A stretch of DNA of 16,124 nucleotides. It comes from Promethearchaeota archaeon. Lineage in GTDB: Archaea; Asgardarchaeota; Lokiarchaeia; Sigynarchaeales; SOKP01. Of this stretch, positions 1-6,312 are shown one piece after another. The DNA lies in the NCBI GenBank assembly GCA_016839845.1, contig JAEOTL010000351.1:1-16124 (forward strand), given 5' to 3'. The notes beneath the pieces were generated by a model. That model was not told the DNA's origin, did not search any database, and worked only from the letters and a program-made list of their open reading frames with translations. The position numbers and the translations under genes are program-made. The first letter of the stretch is position 1, and every line of letters begins with the position of its first letter.

Positions 1-136
1 ACTTACAAGGAAATAAATATCACTAATTATCTTTCTAATTATTTCATTATCTAGTGCAATATATAAATAATCCCTTTCAGTAAAAGAAATATGAATCTTA
101 TAATATTTAAGCTTAAGCTATGGAAACCTAAAGATA

Positions 137-418
137 CTACCCCCCAGCGAGAGCGAATGATAAATAAATATCATCTCCATCATTAATAGGTGAGTTATAA
201 TTCTTTAGATACCTAATATTCCTTCCATTTAGTAGAATCAATATCTGAGGATTGAATTCTGTGCGATTTTTATCCAATAACTCATCATCAAGCTCGTTTT
301 TGTATTCATTTAGGAATTTGGAAATAATATCCCCCACAGTTTTGCCATCGTATTCTACAAATTTCTTGTTAAGTCTTAACTGGAAAATATTTAAAAGATG
401 TAATTTAACTTTAGCCAT
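137..418 (-). CDS. MoaD/ThiS-like small ubiquitin-fold protein (sulfur carrier or SAMP-type modifier)
   Basis: 93 aa, the usual length for MoaD. The chain ends exactly in Ala-Gly-Gly, the diglycine tail that MoaD, ThiS and archaeal SAMP proteins need for adenylation by an E1-like enzyme and then thiocarboxylate formation or protein conjugation. A late stretch with a Leu-Asn-Gly-Arg turn and 'INDGDDIYLSFALAGG' matches the end of the beta-grasp fold, where MoaD has a 'DGDEVAFFPPVAGG'-like end. It could serve molybdenum/tungsten cofactor synthesis, tRNA thiolation or protein tagging; no other cofactor gene lies here, so the choice is open. The start ATG at 416-418 has only a weak GGA upstream, and a 19-nt palindrome sits 23 nt upstream. 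It is transcribed in the same direction as the acyltransferase pair, 114 nt behind it, and may have its own promoter. Family assignment is fairly sure; exact pathway is not. Confidence 0.8.
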   Translation of the reverse strand: MAKVKLHLLNIFQLRLNKKFVEYDGKTVGDIISKFLNEYKNELDDELLDKNRTEFNPQILILLNGRNIRYLKNYNSPINDGDDIYLSFALAGG

Positions 419-440
419 TGAGTTTATTCCATTGACGTAT

Positions 441-459
441 TTTACTTAATTTAAGTAAA
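441..459. promoter_or_regulatory. Palindrome upstream of the MoaD-like gene
   Basis: TTTACTTAA-T-TTAAGTAAA has perfect 9-nt arms around one central base. It lies 23-41 nt upstream of the ATG of the minus-strand gene at 418, where the TATA element of a leaderless or short-leader archaeal gene would be. A repressor site overlapping the core promoter would fit. AT-rich composition makes chance palindromes more likely, so the role is inference. Confidence 0.35.
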
Positions 460-492
460 TATTGATATTTTTTTAAGTTTTTTAGTCTTCAT

Positions 493-521
493 TCACGTAT
501 AAATTAATGCATTTTACGTGA
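493..521. other. Hairpin-forming inverted repeat behind the acyltransferase pair
   Basis: TCACGTA (493-499) and TACGTGA (515-521) are complementary, and after one unpaired T at 500 the pairing continues with AAAT/ATTT (501-504 with 511-514), giving 11 pairs around a 6-nt loop. It begins 12 nt beyond the stop of the minus-strand acyltransferase gene. On that strand no T-run follows it, so it is not a classic intrinsic terminator; it could be a 3'-end structure or a protein site upstream of the MoaD-like gene. Confidence 0.35.
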
Positions 522-532
522 GTAATATCTAA

Positions 533-1270
533 CTAATCCGATTTTAATCTAGCGGGATGCCCATTATAAAGCGAATTTTCTTTTAAATCTGCATTAAAAT
601 CAGTATAAGAATGAGCAGACAATTTAGTGTTATTCCTTATGGTAGTACCTGGGAATAGCACACAATTTGCTCCTATTAAGACATTATCCCCGACTTCAAT
701 TTTTTTTAGAATAAATTTATCTTGCTCAATTCCAAAACTCAGAAGTGAACTTCCCATTCCGATTATAACATTCGTCCCTATTTTGATGAATTCAGAAGAA
801 ATCCAGCAGTTATCACATAAAGCCTTTTTACCAATTTCTACTCCGAAAAACCGGAGAGTAAAGCGATTTTTAAGCCAAGGAAAGGGATTGGATGCTGCTA
901 TGAACAAGGGCCATTTTTTAGTTATATTTCTTAAATTCCAATAATAATAATGCTTATCATCAATGCTCCGAGTGAAAGATCCCTCTTTCGGCGGAAAAAT
1001 GAGCCTAATAATAGTTAGAAACAATACTGAAATAAGGATTGCACTCAACTGAAGTATATAAACTAGAATCAGGAAATTAAATGGCAGCAACAAGAAGAAA
1101 AGTATAAAACTACCCCTGTCCCATAAGTATACAAAATACACATACTCAAATAGAGAGCATGGAATAAAACTTAGTATTATGATTAATAAATAGATGATAA
1201 GAAATTGTTTACGTAATGTTTCGTCAACTGGTGTTGGAGAATCGCCTTTTAAACTAGCTGGTTGGAACAT
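533..1270 (-). CDS. Membrane-anchored left-handed beta-helix acyltransferase-like protein, paralogue 2
   Basis: 245 aa. Residues about 22-48 and 54-92 are strongly hydrophobic (three or four membrane segments). They are followed by the motif P-P-K-E-G (93-97), a basic/aromatic linker, and a C-terminal hexapeptide-repeat domain (about 142-225), with turns such as 'IGTNVIIGMG' and 'VLIGANCVLFPGTTIRNN' typical of left-handed beta-helix (LbH) acyl/acetyltransferases. The same order (membrane segments, PPKEG, LbH) occurs in the upstream neighbour, so the two are tandem paralogues. Where the neighbour has two histidines in its LbH loop (H192, H196), this copy aligns F179 and Q183; histidines in such loops often do catalysis, so this copy may be inactive or have a structural role in a mixed trimer. 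The ATG follows directly on the neighbour's stop (TAAATG), implying coupled translation. The substrate is unknown; a lipid or cell-surface sugar at the inner membrane face is a guess. Confidence 0.75.
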   Translation of the reverse strand: MFQPASLKGDSPTPVDETLRKQFLIIYLLIIILSFIPCSLFEYVYFVYLWDRGSFILFFLLLPFNFLILVYILQLSAILISVLFLTIIRLIFPPKEGSFTRSIDDKHYYYWNLRNITKKWPLFIAASNPFPWLKNRFTLRFFGVEIGKKALCDNCWISSEFIKIGTNVIIGMGSSLLSFGIEQDKFILKKIEVGDNVLIGANCVLFPGTTIRNNTKLSAHSYTDFNADLKENSLYNGHPARLKSD

Positions 1271-2131
1271 TTATCCATCATCATCTCCAGAGTCGGTATT
1301 TAAGCCATTTTTCTTTATTTTCTCTGCTTTTTCTTGCGAATCTTCAACTGATTGGAGCGTGAAGGTTGAATCTACTGGTCTACCAAGATGGATCAGATCA
1401 CTTTCTAATTCCTGATCCATCCAAGTATAACTATTAGCACCAAGGATCGCACCATCATGCATAATTGTACCTGGGCTAAGGATTGTATGTGGACCAACCA
1501 CACAAGCTTTCCCGATTTTTATTTTTTTTATAACCATCTGGTCATGAAATAGTAGGTGAGAAAAGATGCAATTATTCAGCGATGTCATGGTGAAATCTCC
1601 TATTTCTACAAACTCAGGATCAATATATCCCTCATAGGCGACTACATTTTTACCAATTAAAACGCCATTAAATCGATACACAAAAATATCTGCCCACGGG
1701 ATCGGTAGAGCCCTTGCCAGCCAAATCGGGAAATATACGTTCCAGAACCTTCGATGAGTGTATTTCCATTCTTTGCTTCCTTTTTTAAACACACCCTCCT
1801 TGGGAGGACATAATCTGTTCAATACTTTAGTGATTCCCGCCGAAAATATGATGATTGAGAAGCTAAATAAGAAGAGATTCCCATACAGATTTAGTGGGAG
1901 CAATAACCATTCCCACCAATGGCCAATTAGAAGGAATGGAATAAACATCTCTCCAGTCAAAAGGTAATACAGATCGTTATAAAACCAGATATTAGCTAAA
2001 ACTAAAATACTACTCCCCACAAATAATTGCAGTAGAATAACTAAGGTAAACGGAGTTTTATATACACCCGAAGTAGAAATATATTCAAGTTTAAATTCTG
2101 AATTATTCTTCTCTTCCATCGAGTTCATCAT
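1271..2131 (-). CDS. Membrane-anchored left-handed beta-helix acyltransferase-like protein, paralogue 1
   Basis: 286 aa. Hydrophobic segments at about 28-50, 61-80 and 82-104 precede P-P-K-E-G (109-113), an amphipathic W/R/Y-rich linker and an LbH hexapeptide domain (about 155-250) with the pattern 'VEIGDF...IKIGKACVVGPHTILSPG'. The arrangement resembles the membrane plus LbH C-terminal part of Pls/PosA-type NRPS-like proteins and WcaB-like acetyltransferases (from memory of those families). H192 and H196 in the loop before 'IKKIKIG' are candidate catalytic residues. A charged tail of about 30 residues ends in Asp-Asp-Asp-Gly. There are three clustered Met codons near the N-terminus (2129-2131, 2126-2128, 2117-2119); no clear Shine-Dalgarno site precedes them, but a TATA-like TTATAATAAA lies about 15-24 nt upstream, so leaderless initiation is possible. 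It is the first gene of the pair with the paralogue at 533-1270. Confidence 0.75.
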   Translation of the reverse strand: MMNSMEEKNNSEFKLEYISTSGVYKTPFTLVILLQLFVGSSILVLANIWFYNDLYYLLTGEMFIPFLLIGHWWEWLLLPLNLYGNLFLFSFSIIIFSAGITKVLNRLCPPKEGVFKKGSKEWKYTHRRFWNVYFPIWLARALPIPWADIFVYRFNGVLIGKNVVAYEGYIDPEFVEIGDFTMTSLNNCIFSHLLFHDQMVIKKIKIGKACVVGPHTILSPGTIMHDGAILGANSYTWMDQELESDLIHLGRPVDSTFTLQSVEDSQEKAEKIKKNGLNTDSGDDDG

Positions 2132-2145
2132 CCATCATTAGGGGA

Positions 2146-2155
2146 TTTATTATAA
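2146..2155 (-). promoter_or_regulatory. TATA-like element for the acyltransferase pair
   Basis: On the minus strand the bases read TTATAATAAA, centred about 20-25 nt before the clustered start codons at 2126-2131. This is the archaeal TATA distance for a leaderless transcript. It overlaps an imperfect dyad (2151-2172, TATAATGA-GTAG-TCATT-G-TATA). Composition is AT-rich, so support is moderate. Confidence 0.35.
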
Positions 2156-2261
2156 TGAGTAGTCATTGTATAATTATTTCGAACTTAATTAAATTCTAAT
2201 ATTTCGTGAATACTTTTGAGATATTAAAGTCAAAAAAAAATAAAAGGCTTAATCAATATGA

Positions 2262-2271
2262 TTTATATAAT
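2262..2271 (+). promoter_or_regulatory. TATA box for the coiled-coil/zinc-ribbon gene
   Basis: TTTATATAAT matches the archaeal TATA consensus well and is the best such site in the divergent gap 2132-2339. Transcription would start near 2290-2297, giving a leader of about 45-50 nt that contains the strong Shine-Dalgarno site at 2330-2335. Confidence 0.45.
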
Positions 2272-2329
2272 AATATTAAAATTAGTTCAATAAGAAAATT
2301 TAATATTAAGATCTTGTAGAATTTCTTAA

Positions 2330-2335
2330 AGGTGA
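2330..2335 (+). promoter_or_regulatory. Strong Shine-Dalgarno site (AGGTGA) placing the next gene's start
   Basis: AGGTGA is a six-base match to the archaeal anti-Shine-Dalgarno sequence. Only 4-7 nt downstream, in the reading frame of the coiled-coil gene, are ATT (2340) and ATA (2343); no ATG, GTG or TTG lies in that frame until TTG at 2409. Similar GTG-type sites precede other starts in this window (GTGA before 13551, GTGAT before 6106, GGTG before 8500), at 4-6 nt spacing. Confidence 0.55.
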
Positions 2336-2339
2336 AATA

Positions 2340-3200
2340 ATTATAAGTATTGACTGGGAAAAAGCAGAAGCAAAACCAGATAAGAAAGTATCGGTTGAAG
2401 GCAGACATTTGCTAGATCTAAGAGCTAAGGTTAACGATCTAGAAAAACAATTATCCGATACCAAAACTGAATTAAACCAAAAATCAGACAAACTTGCAAG
2501 CACTCAAAATGAACTCGCTGACACTATGGTCAAGTTAGACAAAAATCAAAATTTACTCGAAAAAACAGCCACAGAAGGTAAAGCGAAAGATGAGGTAATA
2601 AATAATTTAACTTCCGAAAATAGCGGTTTAAAAAACGAATTAGAAGGAACCAAAACAAAAATCGGTGAACTTGAAGCTTCAATTACCGCAGCTAATGAAA
2701 AAGTCGCAGAATTAGAACCTCTATCACAGAAGGTCGCAGGATTGGAAAGTCAACTAAGTGATGCCTCTAGCACAGCTGGATCAGCTCAAGAAGAATTAAA
2801 TACGTTAAAATCCAAAAATGAAGAATTAACGTCTAAATTATCGACTTCTCAAGCTGAAATTGACCAATTAAACTCACAATTAACAGAGTTAAATAATACA
2901 TTGCTACAACGAGACACTCAAGTACAGGAATTATCAGAAGCAATGTCCGAAAAGGAACAGATTATCGAAACTACAACTGCCCACCTCACTGAAGTTGAAT
3001 CTGAATTGGAGGAATATAGGCCCCCCGATATGGGTGCGGGTGGCTTTGCGAGCGAAGAGCGTATTACATGCCCAATGTGCGGAGCTGTTGGCCACGATAT
3101 TAAAACCGTTGAAGATAAAGGCAAAGTCTTGAGCTACGTCGGCCACATTCCAATGTACGCCAAAAAACATGTTTGTAAGAAGTGCGGATACGAATTTTAG
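2340..3200 (+). CDS. Long coiled-coil protein with C-terminal four-cysteine zinc ribbon; probable non-AUG start
   Basis: About 286 aa if read from 2340; 263 aa if read from TTG at 2409. A short polar N-terminus leads into roughly 180 residues of nearly unbroken heptad-type coiled coil (leucines with E, K, Q, S, T; no proline until the 'EPLSQKVAGLE' stretch). A Pro-Pro/Gly-rich hinge follows, then a zinc ribbon C-P-M-C-G-x30-C-K-K-C-G (cysteines 244, 247, 279, 282 from 2340) that also contains two Gly-His pairs. The frame is open from 2310, after a stop at 2307. AGGTGA at 2330-2335 points to an unusual ATT or ATA start giving 'SIDWEKAEAKPDKKVSVEG' before the coiled coil; TTG at 2409 (with AAGG 8 nt upstream) is the conservative alternative. 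I do not recognise a named family; a scaffold or nucleic-acid-linked role is a guess. No signal peptide or membrane segment is seen. A decayed copy of the zinc ribbon lies downstream. Confidence 0.8.
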   Translation: MISIDWEKAEAKPDKKVSVEGRHLLDLRAKVNDLEKQLSDTKTELNQKSDKLASTQNELADTMVKLDKNQNLLEKTATEGKAKDEVINNLTSENSGLKNELEGTKTKIGELEASITAANEKVAELEPLSQKVAGLESQLSDASSTAGSAQEELNTLKSKNEELTSKLSTSQAEIDQLNSQLTELNNTLLQRDTQVQELSEAMSEKEQIIETTTAHLTEVESELEEYRPPDMGAGGFASEERITCPMCGAVGHDIKTVEDKGKVLSYVGHIPMYAKKHVCKKCGYEF

Positions 3201-3203
3201 AGA

Positions 3204-3238
3204 TTTTTTTTTATTTTTCCTTTTTATTTTTCCTATTT
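3204..3238 (+). terminator. T-rich archaeal terminator after the coiled-coil gene
   Basis: Starting 4 nt after the stop, the plus strand is almost pure T broken by single A and paired C bases (T-runs of 9, 5, 5 and 5). Archaeal RNA polymerase terminates at such T-tracts without needing a hairpin. Confidence 0.65.
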
Positions 3239-3254
3239 ACATTCTAACTTATGT

Positions 3255-3335
3255 TTACTAAAGAGTTAGATCTGTCCTATGTGTGGTGCTGTTGGGCATC
3301 AGAAAAAATTTCCAAATATTAATTCCAAATTTTAA
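3255..3335 (+). pseudogene. Remnant of a second coiled-coil/zinc-ribbon gene
   Basis: From 3270 the frame reads I-C-P-M-C-G-A-V-G-H-Q-K, then an unrelated tail and a stop at 3333. Nine codons from 3273 to 3299 encode the same nine residues as 'CPMCGAVGH' in the intact upstream gene; six of the 27 bases differ, all at third codon positions and all silent. Immediately 5', the AAGAG of the intact gene's 'SEERI' codons is also present (3261-3265 region), but 2 nt are missing before the first cysteine codon, and TAG (3267-3269) closes the frame. There is no second cysteine pair. This is best read as the broken relic of a paralogue that was under protein-level selection before it decayed. Confidence 0.6.
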
Positions 3336-3365
3336 AATTGTTTTATGTTTTCTATTAAAATTATG

Positions 3366-3370
3366 AAGGA
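3366..3370 (+). promoter_or_regulatory. Shine-Dalgarno site that sets the aminotransferase start
   Basis: AAGGA ends 7 nt before the ATG at 3378. The more upstream in-frame ATG codons (3345, 3363) have no such site, so 3378 is preferred. Confidence 0.55.
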
Positions 3371-3377
3371 TAATTCC

Positions 3378-4676
3378 ATGAAGAAATTCATCGGTACTCA
3401 TTCCCAAAAGCAGTTAGTAAAGTTATATGCTAAACACGTGAATAGTCCTAAAGTCCGAACTTTTAAGAGCTTTGGGTTAGGAGTAATTCCAGGTGAGAGA
3501 TCTGGGATAAGAATGAAAACATTGGAAGGTGCAAGGCGAAATGACCCTCCCCTTGATCTCTATAATTGCAGATCATCCGGGGGCGTCTTTAACCTTGGAC
3601 ATAGAAATCCGAGAATAATACAGCGATTAAAAGATGCTATAGATGGGGGATTGGATCTTGGGGACCATATGCTGTTGTCAGAACAACGCGCTTTGCTCGG
3701 GGAAAAATTGGCAGAACTAATGCCCGGGGATATTAGTAAAACTACGTTCGGGGTGAGTGGAGGAGAGGCAATAGATACAGCTATTAAATTTTCTAGAGCC
3801 TATACTAAAAGAAAAGGTTGTGTATCAGCTGTTGGAGGTTATCACGGGCATACGGGATTTGCACTTCTGACAGGAGATCCAGATTTTAAAGATCCCTTTC
3901 TATGGAACCTTCCAGATTTCAAGCAAGTTCCATTTGGGGATACAGATGCGATGCGTAAAGCTGTAGATGAAAACACGGCCTGTGTAATTTTAGAAACGAT
4001 CCCAGCAACTGGAGGAGTTTTAATCGCACCAGAGGGATATTTTCCGGAAGTTCGCGAGATATGTGATGATAATGGAACAATGCTAATTATGGATGAGGTT
4101 CAAGCAGGATTAGGGCGAACTGGTTATTTTTGGGCAATATACGGAGGGATATATCCTGATGAGAGGGTGATTCCTGATTTTATCGTATGTGGGAAAGGAA
4201 TGAGCTCTGGAATTTATCCTTTATCAACGTGTAGTTACAAACCTTTTATTGAAAAAGCTGTGTTTAAAGATGATGCCTTTATTCATATTTCTACGACAGG
4301 GGGGTCAGATCTGGGATGTGCTGTAGCCCTTGAAATGCTTGAAATTCAATCGGATCCGCTGTTTTTAGACCATGTTAAAGAAATGGGTAAGTCATTTGGA
4401 GCTGGACTGGAAGAAATTAGTTCTTCAAATTCTGATATCATCAAAAAAGTTAGAGGAAGAGGACTGATGTGGGGTATGGAGTTTCATAGTGAGGAAGAAA
4501 GTCAATTAGGGATGCTTTCTGTTATAAAACAAGGAGTTCTACTGAATTATTGCGGGAATAAAAAAGACACTCATATTATAATGCCACCATTAATTGTAAA
4601 AGAAGAAGATATTGAAGAAATTATTTTACGGATAAAACAAGGGATTTTAGAATTAAAAAAAATAAGAGGAAAATAA
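3378..4676 (+). CDS. PLP-dependent class III aminotransferase
   Basis: 432 aa from ATG 3378 (443 from ATG 3345), normal for fold-type I class III (GabT/ArgD/HemL group). Visible landmarks, numbered from 3378: a Ser-Gly-Gly-Glu-Ala phosphate-binding loop (127-131), Tyr-His-Gly (155-157) whose aromatic ring stacks on PLP, 'MDEVQAGLGRTG' with D239 that holds the pyridine nitrogen, the Schiff-base lysine K273 in 'CGKGMSSG', and Thr-Thr (306-307) for phosphate contact from the partner subunit. These show an active enzyme moving an amino group between an omega-amino (or acetylornithine/GABA-like) donor and 2-oxoglutarate or a similar acceptor. The donor cannot be told from sequence alone; glutamate-1-semialdehyde mutase is less likely because the DEVQ-GxGRTG region is GabT-like. 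Cytoplasmic dimer expected. The gene stands alone on this strand and converges with the symporter gene 5 nt downstream. Confidence 0.88.
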   Translation: MKKFIGTHSQKQLVKLYAKHVNSPKVRTFKSFGLGVIPGERSGIRMKTLEGARRNDPPLDLYNCRSSGGVFNLGHRNPRIIQRLKDAIDGGLDLGDHMLLSEQRALLGEKLAELMPGDISKTTFGVSGGEAIDTAIKFSRAYTKRKGCVSAVGGYHGHTGFALLTGDPDFKDPFLWNLPDFKQVPFGDTDAMRKAVDENTACVILETIPATGGVLIAPEGYFPEVREICDDNGTMLIMDEVQAGLGRTGYFWAIYGGIYPDERVIPDFIVCGKGMSSGIYPLSTCSYKPFIEKAVFKDDAFIHISTTGGSDLGCAVALEMLEIQSDPLFLDHVKEMGKSFGAGLEEISSSNSDIIKKVRGRGLMWGMEFHSEEESQLGMLSVIKQGVLLNYCGNKKDTHIIMPPLIVKEEDIEEIILRIKQGILELKKIRGK

Positions 4677-4681
4677 AAATT

Positions 4682-6106
4682 TTAAACAGTTGCTCTTTTC
4701 TCGTCGTGAAGTTGCCCTAATTTTTCTTTAATCTGTTTTAATTTTTCACCATGTAAGGGATATTTATAGATAGCTAGGATTGCGATAATTAATGCAACTG
4801 AAGGGTAGACAAACATTAATATACGCAGACTTAATATCACTTCTGGTGTAACCGTGCTGATTACTTCCCAATCTGCTATTATAAACATAGGACCAATGCT
4901 AAGGAAAACTATTATAATTGCCAATCTCAAAAAGAAAGCATTAACACCGTAATATCCTGCTTCTCTACGGGTTCCCGTCTTTAATTCGTCTTCATCAACA
5001 ATATCGGACACAATTAGATCAATTATATATAATGAACCCGATAACCCAAGTCCGATAAAAAAGAACACTATCATTGCTAAAATTTCCATGTTAGGTCCGA
5101 GAAACATTAGTGGTAGTAGTGTTACGATCCAAGTTGCCATCGATATCATCCATGCTTTTCTGTTCCCCAACCTTCTTACAATCGGTTTCCATACAAAGGT
5201 GATAAATAAAACTGATGCAATAAATGTAAATCCTAAAAGAAGGGAAACCATAAATGCATCTTCCATTTGTAATACCGCTTTCGCATAAAGAGGCACTAGA
5301 GTGGGTAATATTCCATATACGAACCAATTAGCAATCTCTGCGGGAATATACCACATAAAAGATTTACTCTTTATGCACATCTTTATTGATGTGAAAAAGC
5401 CTGGTGCCTTTTTATAGTCTTGTCCAAATTCTCGTTTTTCTCTAGGGGTAAATTTTATGAAAATCCCACCCACTGCGATGATGATAATGGCAGCAACGAT
5501 CCCAAAGAGCTGGAATTCTCCTAATGCTTTAACTCTATCGGGTCCAGTTTCGGGTGCATAGTCTCCTATGAATAAACCAGGTAGGATAAATGCAACTATT
5601 AACCCTAAAATGAGGAATGATTGCCTAACATTATTAGCTTTTGTCCTATCATCTTCGGAAATGAATGTTTCGGGGAACAATGATGTAGCGTTAAGGCTAA
5701 ACATAGTATAGAAGAACTCAAACACAATTATAATGATCATGAAGTAGATAAAATTCCCAATTTGATTTACCAAACCTATTGGTAAAGGCGGTGTGAATAA
5801 AAAAAACATGATTAAACCGAGAGGGATTATTGCTATCATTATATAAGGCAGACGACGTCCATATTTGGTGTGGGTTCTATCTGATAAGTATCCTAACATT
5901 GGATCATTGAAACTATTCCATACAGCCCAAATGATAAATCCAATTGTAATTAGAGTTATGTTTAATTGAACTACTGCGAAATAAAATGTAAATACCAGAA
6001 AAGTAAAAGTTTGATAAGCAGCTTGATCCGCAATTTGTCCAGTAGAATAGCTAGCAGCTCTCTTAAAAGAGTAGCTTTCATCTCTAGCAATTTTTTTTTC
6101 ATTCAT
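4682..6106 (-). CDS. GPH-family (MelB-like) sugar:cation symporter
   Basis: 474 aa, about 12 hydrophobic segments, no signal peptide. The diagnostic glycoside-pentoside-hexuronide (GPH) motif is present after TM2: N-D-P-M-L-G-Y-L-S-D-R-T, followed by Y-G-R-R-L-P-Y (residues 67-87), with D68, D76, R77, R84 and R85 in place. A second family signature, R-R-E-A-G-Y-Y-G-V-N, lies before the last third of the protein. GPH carriers bring glycosides, pentosides or glucuronides into the cell with Na+ or H+. The gene starts at ATG 6104-6106 with a GTGAT Shine-Dalgarno site 5 nt upstream. It is divergent from the GTPase gene. The nearby beta-galactosidase and sulfatase make a galactoside, perhaps sulfated, the most attractive substrate, but that is inferred from context. 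Confidence 0.88.
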   Translation of the reverse strand: MNEKKIARDESYSFKRAASYSTGQIADQAAYQTFTFLVFTFYFAVVQLNITLITIGFIIWAVWNSFNDPMLGYLSDRTHTKYGRRLPYIMIAIIPLGLIMFFLFTPPLPIGLVNQIGNFIYFMIIIIVFEFFYTMFSLNATSLFPETFISEDDRTKANNVRQSFLILGLIVAFILPGLFIGDYAPETGPDRVKALGEFQLFGIVAAIIIIAVGGIFIKFTPREKREFGQDYKKAPGFFTSIKMCIKSKSFMWYIPAEIANWFVYGILPTLVPLYAKAVLQMEDAFMVSLLLGFTFIASVLFITFVWKPIVRRLGNRKAWMISMATWIVTLLPLMFLGPNMEILAMIVFFFIGLGLSGSLYIIDLIVSDIVDEDELKTGTRREAGYYGVNAFFLRLAIIIVFLSIGPMFIIADWEVISTVTPEVILSLRILMFVYPSVALIIAILAIYKYPLHGEKLKQIKEKLGQLHDEKRATV

Positions 6107-6168
6107 TTTTAATCACAGAATAATTATTAAGTTGATAATATTTCTTTTTTATTCCTAATAAAGATTTA

Positions 6169-6180
6169 ACACTATAGTGT
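6169..6180. promoter_or_regulatory. 12-bp perfect palindrome upstream of the symporter gene
   Basis: ACACTATAGTGT is its own reverse complement. It lies 63-74 nt upstream of the symporter ATG and just upstream of a TATA-like stretch on the minus strand (about 6150-6165), a position that suits a regulator of the symporter, and it is 11 nt from the TATA box of the oppositely directed GTPase gene. Confidence 0.35.
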
Positions 6181-6190
6181 CGAACAAAAA

Positions 6191-6198
6191 TTTATATA
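6191..6198 (+). promoter_or_regulatory. TATA box of the GTPase operon
   Basis: TTTATATA, preceded by a purine/A-rich stretch (CGAACAAAAA) that could act as the B-recognition element. With the usual archaeal distance, transcription would begin near 6217-6222, giving a leader of about 90 nt before the GTPase ATG at 6313. Confidence 0.55.
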
Positions 6199-6218
6199 TC
6201 AAATTGACCCTTTTAATC

Positions 6219-6242
6219 ATGGCGGTAATTATGCGTTACTAA
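6219..6242 (+). other. Possible 7-codon leader ORF
   Basis: ATG (6219-6221) opens a frame encoding M-A-V-I-M-R-Y and ends in TAA (6240-6242). The ATG is 28 nt from the first base of the TATA box, where archaeal transcription starts, so it could be translated leaderless. Its stop touches the first bases of the 18-bp palindrome at 6241. Short ORFs arise easily by chance, so this is only a candidate. Confidence 0.25.
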
Positions 6243-6258
6243 TATCGATATCGATATT
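6241..6258. promoter_or_regulatory. 18-bp perfect palindrome in the GTPase leader
   Basis: AATATCGATATCGATATT is its own reverse complement and contains two overlapping ATCGAT units. It lies about 20-35 nt downstream of the predicted transcription start of the GTPase operon, a position where a bound repressor would block elongation or initiation; in RNA it could also pair with itself. Confidence 0.5.
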
Positions 6259-6299
6259 TTTAAGACGCTAATTAAACGCACAAGGGGTGGTATTTAATT

Positions 6300-6304
6300 G
6301 GAGG
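6300..6304 (+). promoter_or_regulatory. Shine-Dalgarno site that sets the GTPase start
   Basis: GGAGG, a perfect core match, ends 8 nt before ATG 6313. It lies inside the reading frame that would result from the alternative TTG start at 6298 (which itself has GGTGG 7 nt upstream). The ATG is preferred. Confidence 0.6.
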
Positions 6305-6312
6305 ATTCCTTA

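Noticed and set aside
1..117. Minus-strand open frame running off the left edge (39 codons, containing 'IHISFTERDYLYIALDNEII')
   Set aside because: It looks protein-like, but it has no ATG, GTG or TTG and no ribosome site after the stop at 118-120, and the fragment is too short to assign. It might be the start of the next gene behind the MoaD-like one if a rare start codon is used.
493..521. Intrinsic terminator for the minus-strand acyltransferase genes
   Set aside because: The hairpin is there, but the minus strand after it is A-rich rather than T-rich; the T-runs are on the plus strand.
2306..2503. Minus-strand 65-codon ORF over the start of the coiled-coil gene
   Set aside because: Serine- and phenylalanine-rich translation typical of the reverse frame of a lysine/glutamate-rich coiled coil; no ribosome site.
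3345..3377. Upstream ATG codons (3345, 3363) as the aminotransferase start
   Set aside because: No Shine-Dalgarno site precedes them, while AAGGA stands 7 nt before ATG 3378.
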